Origin: Candidatus Sericytochromatia bacterium
Lineage (GTDB): Bacteria; Cyanobacteriota; Sericytochromatia; UBA7694
Length of the DNA: 10,409 nucleotides
Assembly (NCBI GenBank): GCA_913773825.1
Contig: CAJYHH010000617.1
Coordinates: forward strand, 1 to 10,409
Direction of reading: 5' to 3'
Part shown: in pieces, positions 7,411-10,409 of the stretch
Position numbering within the stretch: position 1 is the stretch's first letter
Layout of the letters: every line of letters starts with the position of its first letter
The notes under the pieces: model-generated
Database searches by the model: none
The model's input: only the letters and a program-made list of their open reading frames with translations
Told to the model about the DNA's origin: nothing
Translations under genes and position numbers: made by a program

Positions 7411-7857
7411 GTGCCAGCCTGGCTTGTTACCTGGAACCCTAAACTCTATCCCTGGCATGACTTTCAGCAAGACTTGGCTGAGTTAAACCAAAAGGGACAT
7501 ATTGACTTTAGCTGGAGCTGCAGTCAGACGCGCCGCATCCAGCCAGGTGACAGAATCTGGCTGATGCGCCTAGGTGAAAGACAGCGCGGTATTTTTGGTC
7601 AGGGCAAAGCGTTGAACGCTCCTGTAGAAGGGCCTAGCTGGCGTGATCCAACCCGAACCCAGATGTCGCTTGAAATTCGCTGGACGCACTTATTAGACGC
7701 CCATACCCAGCAACTGGTCTTACCTCAGGAATTACTCAAGTCGCACCCCGTACTCTGCTGTCAAAACTGGAGCCCTCAGAGTTCTGGCATCAGGATTCCT
7801 GATACAATCAATGCTGAGCTTGAAAAAGTCTGGCGCAAGTTTGTGAAACAGGCATAG
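7411..7857 (+). CDS. Stand-alone EVE-domain protein (modified-DNA reader type)
   Basis: A 148-residue protein starting with GTG and ending in tandem stops (TAG TAA). The whole length fits one EVE domain of the PUA-like fold, in the version often fused to HNH endonucleases: WLVTWNPKLYPW at residues 4-15, SWSCSQTRRIQPGDRIWLMR (34-53), GIFGQGKA, and near the end NWSPQSSGIRIPDTI followed by ELEKVW. EVE domains of this kind are known or proposed to bind 5-modified cytosine and serve as specificity modules of modification-dependent restriction enzymes. Here no nuclease domain is attached and none is encoded beside it, so the effector, if any, is elsewhere. It is divergent from the LysM gene and convergent, 13 bp apart, with the GNAT gene. 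The domain call is firm; the cellular role is inferred. Confidence 0.85.
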   Translation: MPAWLVTWNPKLYPWHDFQQDLAELNQKGHIDFSWSCSQTRRIQPGDRIWLMRLGERQRGIFGQGKALNAPVEGPSWRDPTRTQMSLEIRWTHLLDAHTQQLVLPQELLKSHPVLCCQNWSPQSSGIRIPDTINAELEKVWRKFVKQA

Positions 7858-7870
7858 TAAGCCTCTAAAT

Positions 7871-8392
7871 CTATAGTCCGGAAAACGCCTGAGGGTAGGT
7901 AATTTCGATACTCTCAAGCTCGTTTAACACACCGGGCTGGAGTTCCAGAACCATTAAATAAGGGCCTGAATAAGCACACTTGATTTTAGCGCCCAGCTCA
8001 AGGCTATAGCCAAAACGGCTGTAATAAGCGGGTTCACCGAGTACCACTGACAGCACTTCACCGCTAGCCTGAAGCTGTTGATGAGCCGCTTGAATCAGCT
8101 TAGAGCCAATCCCCTGCCGCTGAGTATCAGGCATAACCGCAATCGGCGCCAGCGAAACCACAGGACCAATCTCAGGCAGACTCTGCAGACGACTAAACAG
8201 CAGATGCCCCAACAGTGCGCCATCCTGCTCGGCCAGCAAAGAGAGCACCACAGCAGCTTCGTCATTGAGGGATTCGATCAGCTGGGCTTCACCGGGCTGG
8301 CCAAAAGCCAGTTCATGAATTCGACTGATACTCCCAGCATCACCAGGCTGAGCCGGACGAATTGTTAAATCTTTTAAACTCTTTAGGCTCAT
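7871..8392 (-). CDS. GNAT-family N-acetyltransferase (YhbS-like)
   Basis: A 173-residue acetyltransferase using the ATG at 8392-8390. A GTG 12 bp further up would add four residues. The ATG shares its first base with the TAA of the preceding lipoprotein gene (TAATG), which suggests translational coupling. LTIRPAQPGDAGSISRIHELAF opens the fold in two short steps. LAPIAVMPDTQRQGIGSKLI contains strand 4 and the acetyl-CoA pyrophosphate loop (Q-R-Q-G-I-G). VLGEPAYYSRFGY is the hallmark of the YhbS/COG3153 group, which transfers acetyl groups to small molecules or proteins of mostly unknown identity. It is the last gene of a three-gene operon with two lipoproteins. A cytoplasmic enzyme in such company has no obvious pathway link. 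Confidence 0.87.
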   Translation of the reverse strand: MSLKSLKDLTIRPAQPGDAGSISRIHELAFGQPGEAQLIESLNDEAAVVLSLLAEQDGALLGHLLFSRLQSLPEIGPVVSLAPIAVMPDTQRQGIGSKLIQAAHQQLQASGEVLSVVLGEPAYYSRFGYSLELGAKIKCAYSGPYLMVLELQPGVLNELESIEITYPQAFSGL

Positions 8393-8886
8393 TACAAGCG
8401 GCACACAATCTGAATATCGACCTCAATTCGATCAGGGCGGGTGGGTTCTTTAGGGACAGGCTTAATGGTTACAGAGGTACATTGGCCCTCAGGATGACCT
8501 TTTTCAACCAACCAGGCGCTGAGCTCTTCGCGCAGTTTAATCCGCCAGGCTTCCTGATCCCCTTTGGGCTTATCAGTCATAAAAATTGCGCGTAGCGGTG
8601 GGCCTTCACGCGGTGGCTGCCCCGAAGGGGTTGGCAGCGTGGTGCTCATCATCTGCAGATTTTTAGGCATCAGGCCACGCTGCTCCAACCACAGGCTTAA
8701 AGTCACCTGACTCAGTTGTTCCAGAGGATTGACTGAAGCTGAAGAAGCAGAAACAGGCTGAGAGGCAGATGATGAACTTGAAGCCTGAGAATTTTCAGGA
8801 ATCTGGGCCTCGGGTTCAGGATGATGAGCACAGGCTGACAGGCTGGTAAGCAGCCCGATAAGAATCAGAACTTGAGTTAACCGCAT
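8392..8886 (-). CDS. Small lipoprotein of unknown function, paralogue of the upstream gene
   Basis: A 164-residue protein. MRLTQVLILIGLLTSLSAC is a clear lipoprotein signal (lipobox L-S-A-C, Cys19). A Ser/Ala/Pro-rich low-complexity spacer spans about 22-52 (ASSSSSASQPVSASSAS). The remaining 110 residues are a compact domain ending in GQCTSVTIKPV and RIEVDIQIVCRL. The two cysteines there, 136 and 162, are well placed for a disulfide. The same ending, Cys-Thr-Ser-Val, about 25 residues, then I-V-Cys at the C-terminus, occurs in the upstream lipoprotein, so the two look like diverged duplicates. GGAG lies 5 nt before the ATG, inside the end of the upstream gene, which overlaps by 10 nt; translation is probably coupled. 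I do not recognise a named family. Confidence 0.78.
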   Translation of the reverse strand: MRLTQVLILIGLLTSLSACAHHPEPEAQIPENSQASSSSSASQPVSASSASVNPLEQLSQVTLSLWLEQRGLMPKNLQMMSTTLPTPSGQPPREGPPLRAIFMTDKPKGDQEAWRIKLREELSAWLVEKGHPEGQCTSVTIKPVPKEPTRPDRIEVDIQIVCRL

Positions 8887-9287
8887 ACAATCTCCAGTTG
8901 GACTTCACGCATCGGCGCGTCGATCCCAGCAAAAAAGGCATCCTGCTGGCCTACTTTAACGCTTGTACATTCAGGGTTGAGACTGCCCAAACGTGTAAAC
9001 AGGTCACGGGCTCTCGTGGCAATTTGTTGCCGAAAATTTTGCTCGTTCAGCGTGGCGAGTGGCACATAAAAACGCACTTGCTGGACGTAGAGCTGACGTT
9101 TGCCACCTAAAGCCAGAGAATCGTAAGTGACAAAGACATGAGATGCCGGTACTTCAGGAAAAGCGCGATAAACATCCTTTACTACCTGATTGACGTCTTT
9201 AAAAGGATGTTGCTCGGGCTCATAAGCCTGACGGCTGGCACAGCCACTGATCACAAGCAAAAACAAAAACGGCACAAGGCGGTGCAT
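8877..9287 (-). CDS. Small lipoprotein of unknown function, first gene of the operon
   Basis: A 136-residue protein. MHRLVPFLFLLVISGC is a short, clear lipoprotein signal (lipobox I-S-G-C, Cys16). The mature part holds a predicted helix (HPFKDVNQVVKDVYRAF), a beta-rich middle (YVQQVRFYVPLATL), a second helix (FRQQIATRARDLFTRLG), and the end ECTSVKVG followed by REVQLEIVCG. Cys107 and Cys135 match the cysteine pair of the downstream lipoprotein, and the preceding amphipathic helix matches too. GGAG sits 7 nt before the ATG, and a good promoter is visible just upstream. No family name could be assigned. Periplasmic or outer-membrane location follows from the lipobox; the residue after Cys is Ala, so the bacterial Asp+2 retention signal is absent. 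Confidence 0.78.
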   Translation of the reverse strand: MHRLVPFLFLLVISGCASRQAYEPEQHPFKDVNQVVKDVYRAFPEVPASHVFVTYDSLALGGKRQLYVQQVRFYVPLATLNEQNFRQQIATRARDLFTRLGSLNPECTSVKVGQQDAFFAGIDAPMREVQLEIVCG

Positions 9288-9317
9288 AGAAGCGCTCCAG
9301 AATAATTACTGGGTGAA

Positions 9318-9348
9318 AGTATAACATGGGGGAGAGAAAGGACCTCAA
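9318..9348 (-). promoter_or_regulatory. Promoter of the lipoprotein/GNAT operon
   Basis: On the - strand, TGTTATACT (TATACT at 9323-9318 with TG one base before it) is an extended -10 element. TTGAGG (9348-9343) lies 19 bp upstream as a fair -35. The start would fall near 9311, leaving a leader of about 23 nt with the GGAG site. This is consistent with a housekeeping sigma factor. Confidence 0.6.
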
Positions 9349-9402
9349 CAGCCGCCATTTAAAGGCCTCAGGCCAGTCTGGTTCACTTGCAATATCCTGA
9401 GT

Positions 9403-9432
9403 TTGACAGCTGTTTAGATATTCAAATCTTAT
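9403..9432 (+). promoter_or_regulatory. Possible + strand promoter inside the non-coding interval
   Basis: A perfect -35 hexamer TTGACA (9403-9408) is followed 18 bp later by TCTTAT (9427-9432, 4 of 6 bases of the consensus). TATAAA also lies nearby but with 21-bp spacing. The -35 is striking, the -10 only fair. It points away from the lipoprotein operon into a stretch without a gene. Confidence 0.35.
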
Positions 9433-9519
9433 AAAACTATGGCAGACCGTCAACTCAGTCTTTAGAGTTAAGTATCGCCGACAAATGGCGTAGCCACACA
9501 ATCTGAAGCTCTAAAGCGA

Positions 9520-9548
9520 ACTAACAGAATTAAGTGAATTCTGTTAGT
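9520..9548. repeat. 12-bp inverted repeat
   Basis: ACTAACAGAATT (9520-9531) and AATTCTGTTAGT (9537-9548) are perfectly complementary around AAGTG. Past a one-base bulge, the flanks AGCG and CGTT add a few more pairs. No T run follows on either strand, so it is not a standard terminator. An operator, an RNA hairpin or the core of a small mobile element are possible. Confidence 0.7.
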
Positions 9549-9793
9549 CGTTCTAAACGATACGCCCTAAATCCTTGTATAAAAATGACTGCGTCTGTTA
9601 GCTTTAAATCATGGGTTCTGAGCCAGTTCAGAGATTCTGAACCGAATTAGCCAACAAAGCTTGTTTTTATGTCTTTTTTATACGCCATTCTGGCTGAAAT
9701 CAGGAAGGGCGACAAGCTGGCTGGTTTATTTCGAAATTCTGATCAGGCTCAGGTCCCGAGACCTGATAGCAATACCAGGTCACCCAAGATGTC

Positions 9794-9829
9794 GGAGCCG
9801 CTCAGCATGCTGAGCGGCTCCTTTCATTT
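9794..9829 (+). terminator. Perfect palindromic hairpin, terminator on the + strand
   Basis: GGAGCCGCTCAGCA and its exact complement form a 28-bp palindrome (9794-9821). CTTTCATTT follows on the + strand. On the - strand, the direction of the ABC gene that stops at 9860, no T-rich stretch follows (GACATCTTGGG). The sequence therefore favours termination of a + strand transcript, though the hairpin may also protect the 3' end of the ABC mRNA. Confidence 0.6.
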
Positions 9830-9859
9830 AAAAGTTTGCTTAGAGCGATATCAAGGGAA

Positions 9860-10409
9860 TCAGTGAGCAGCTTCGATATCGCCTAGCTGCAGATGCCAGA
9901 GATCAGCATAAATGCCTTCACTGGCCAGCAACTGATCATGATGACCTTGTTCTGCAATCTGGCCATCACGCAGAACTAAAATCCGGTCAGCCTGACGAAT
10001 CGTGCTGAGGCGATGGGCAATAATCAAAGCCGTACGCCCCTGAACCAGACTGTGAAGATTGCGCTGAATCGCGCGCTCTGTCTCAGTATCAACCGAACTG
10101 GTGGCTTCATCTAAAACCAAAATCGGCGCGTTTTTAAGCAAGGCTCTGGCAATACTCAAACGCTGGCGCTGACCACCGCTTAACTTAATGCCGCGTTCAC
10201 CGACTAAGGTTTCATAACCGGCTGGCAGGGTCATAATAAAATCATGAAGCTCAGCGCGACGAGCCGCCTCGACTAAAGCCGACTCATCAACGCTGGCCAG
10301 GCCATAGGCGATATTTTCGCGCAGACTGCCGTGAAACAGATAAACATCCTGACTCACCAGCGCAATCTGACGGCGCAGCGCCTGAAGCCCCAACTGATTG
10401 AGCGGATGG
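9860..10409 (-). CDS. ABC exporter, C-terminal part of the ATP-binding domain (5' partial)
   Basis: The frame is open to the window edge, where it reads HPLNQLGLQALRRQ; only the last 183 residues are visible. They hold, in order, the Q-loop (IALVSQDVYLFHGSLRENIA), the signature LSGGQRQRLSIARALL, Walker B with the catalytic Glu (ILVLDEATSSVD), the D-loop, and the H-loop (IIAHRLSTIRQADRI). The usual short tail ends in ADLWHLQLGDIEAAH. The Walker A motif lies outside the window. The REN-x-A-Y-G stretch after the Q-loop and the QGHHDQLL end are those of type I exporters with a fused membrane domain (MsbA/LmrA type), which move lipids, drugs or peptides. The substrate cannot be told from this part. 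The 5' part and any operon partners are beyond the edge. Confidence 0.92.
   Translation of the reverse strand, partial: HPLNQLGLQALRRQIALVSQDVYLFHGSLRENIAYGLASVDESALVEAARRAELHDFIMTLPAGYETLVGERGIKLSGGQRQRLSIARALLKNAPILVLDEATSSVDTETERAIQRNLHSLVQGRTALIIAHRLSTIRQADRILVLRDGQIAEQGHHDQLLASEGIYADLWHLQLGDIEAAH

Larger units (their letters stand above)
9349..9859. other. Non-coding, hairpin-rich interval
   Basis: No reading frame here has both a ribosome site and protein-like sequence. The longest + strand frame (9669-9866) runs straight through a terminator hairpin. The interval contains a possible + strand promoter (9403-9432), a 12-bp inverted repeat (9520-9548), a 7-bp hairpin with a 3-nt loop (9626-9642), a 7-bp hairpin TCAGGTC/GACCTGA (about 9750-9767), and a perfect 28-bp palindrome with terminator character (9794-9821). 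It could be two spacer regions, a remnant element, or a small RNA gene on the + strand. Confidence 0.5.

Noticed and set aside
9745..9785. CAGGTC-rich stretch resembling part of SRP RNA
   Set aside because: The conserved GGAAGGAAGCAGC-type core of SRP RNA is absent. The stretch only forms a simple 7-bp hairpin.
9669..9866. A 65-codon + strand frame starting at ATG 9669
   Set aside because: It has no ribosome site, its sequence is not protein-like, and it runs through the 28-bp palindromic terminator into the end of the ABC gene on the other strand.

Overview
The window is an ordinary-looking bacterial chromosome segment with dense short operons and base composition near 50 % GC by eye. Three lipobox signal peptides on confident genes, plus a fourth on an orphan, suggest a cell that puts many lipoproteins on its surface or in its periplasm. 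Pro/Thr/Ser-rich linkers, NHL repeats, SH3b and LysM modules recur. That mix would fit a non-photosynthetic relative of the cyanobacteria (Sericytochromatia/Melainabacteria type), but this is only a guess: no marker gene here settles the taxonomy.

Left part (1-2532, + strand): the last 56 codons of a membrane protein, possibly CorA-like; a terminator; a membrane-anchored SH3b protein with a Cds6/NTF2-like C-terminal domain; then a zinc-free quinone/enoyl reductase of the MDR superfamily, closed by a strong terminator.

Middle part (2588-5400, - strand): two tandem lipoprotein genes of similar build, a lipobox, then a Pro/Ser/Thr linker, then a probable beta-propeller. One has a textbook NHL repeat at its C-terminus; the other is an orphan with a recurring glycine motif. 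These genes look clearly more AT-rich than their neighbours. They lie next to a decayed IS630-family transposase (5510 to about 6400), whose three catalytic acidic residues can still be found, but in three different reading frames.

Right part (6433-9348): a LysM protein with a Pro/Ala linker and a Gly/Ala-rich hydrophobic tail (- strand, with its own terminator). It is divergent from a GTG-started stand-alone EVE-domain protein, a family known as readers of modified cytosine. The EVE gene meets tail to tail, 13 bp apart, a three-gene - strand operon made of two overlapping, apparently paralogous small lipoproteins followed by a YhbS-type GNAT acetyltransferase. That operon has a visible extended -10 promoter.

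Far right (9349-10409): about 570 bp without a convincing gene but rich in inverted repeats, including a plausible + strand promoter and a perfect 28-bp palindromic terminator. Then comes the 3' half of an ABC exporter gene (- strand), cut by the window edge.

No CRISPR array, tRNA, rRNA or prophage was found. The parts most worth a second look are the paralogous lipoprotein pair, the solo EVE protein, the orphan propeller lipoprotein, and the promoter/terminator pair that encloses no gene.
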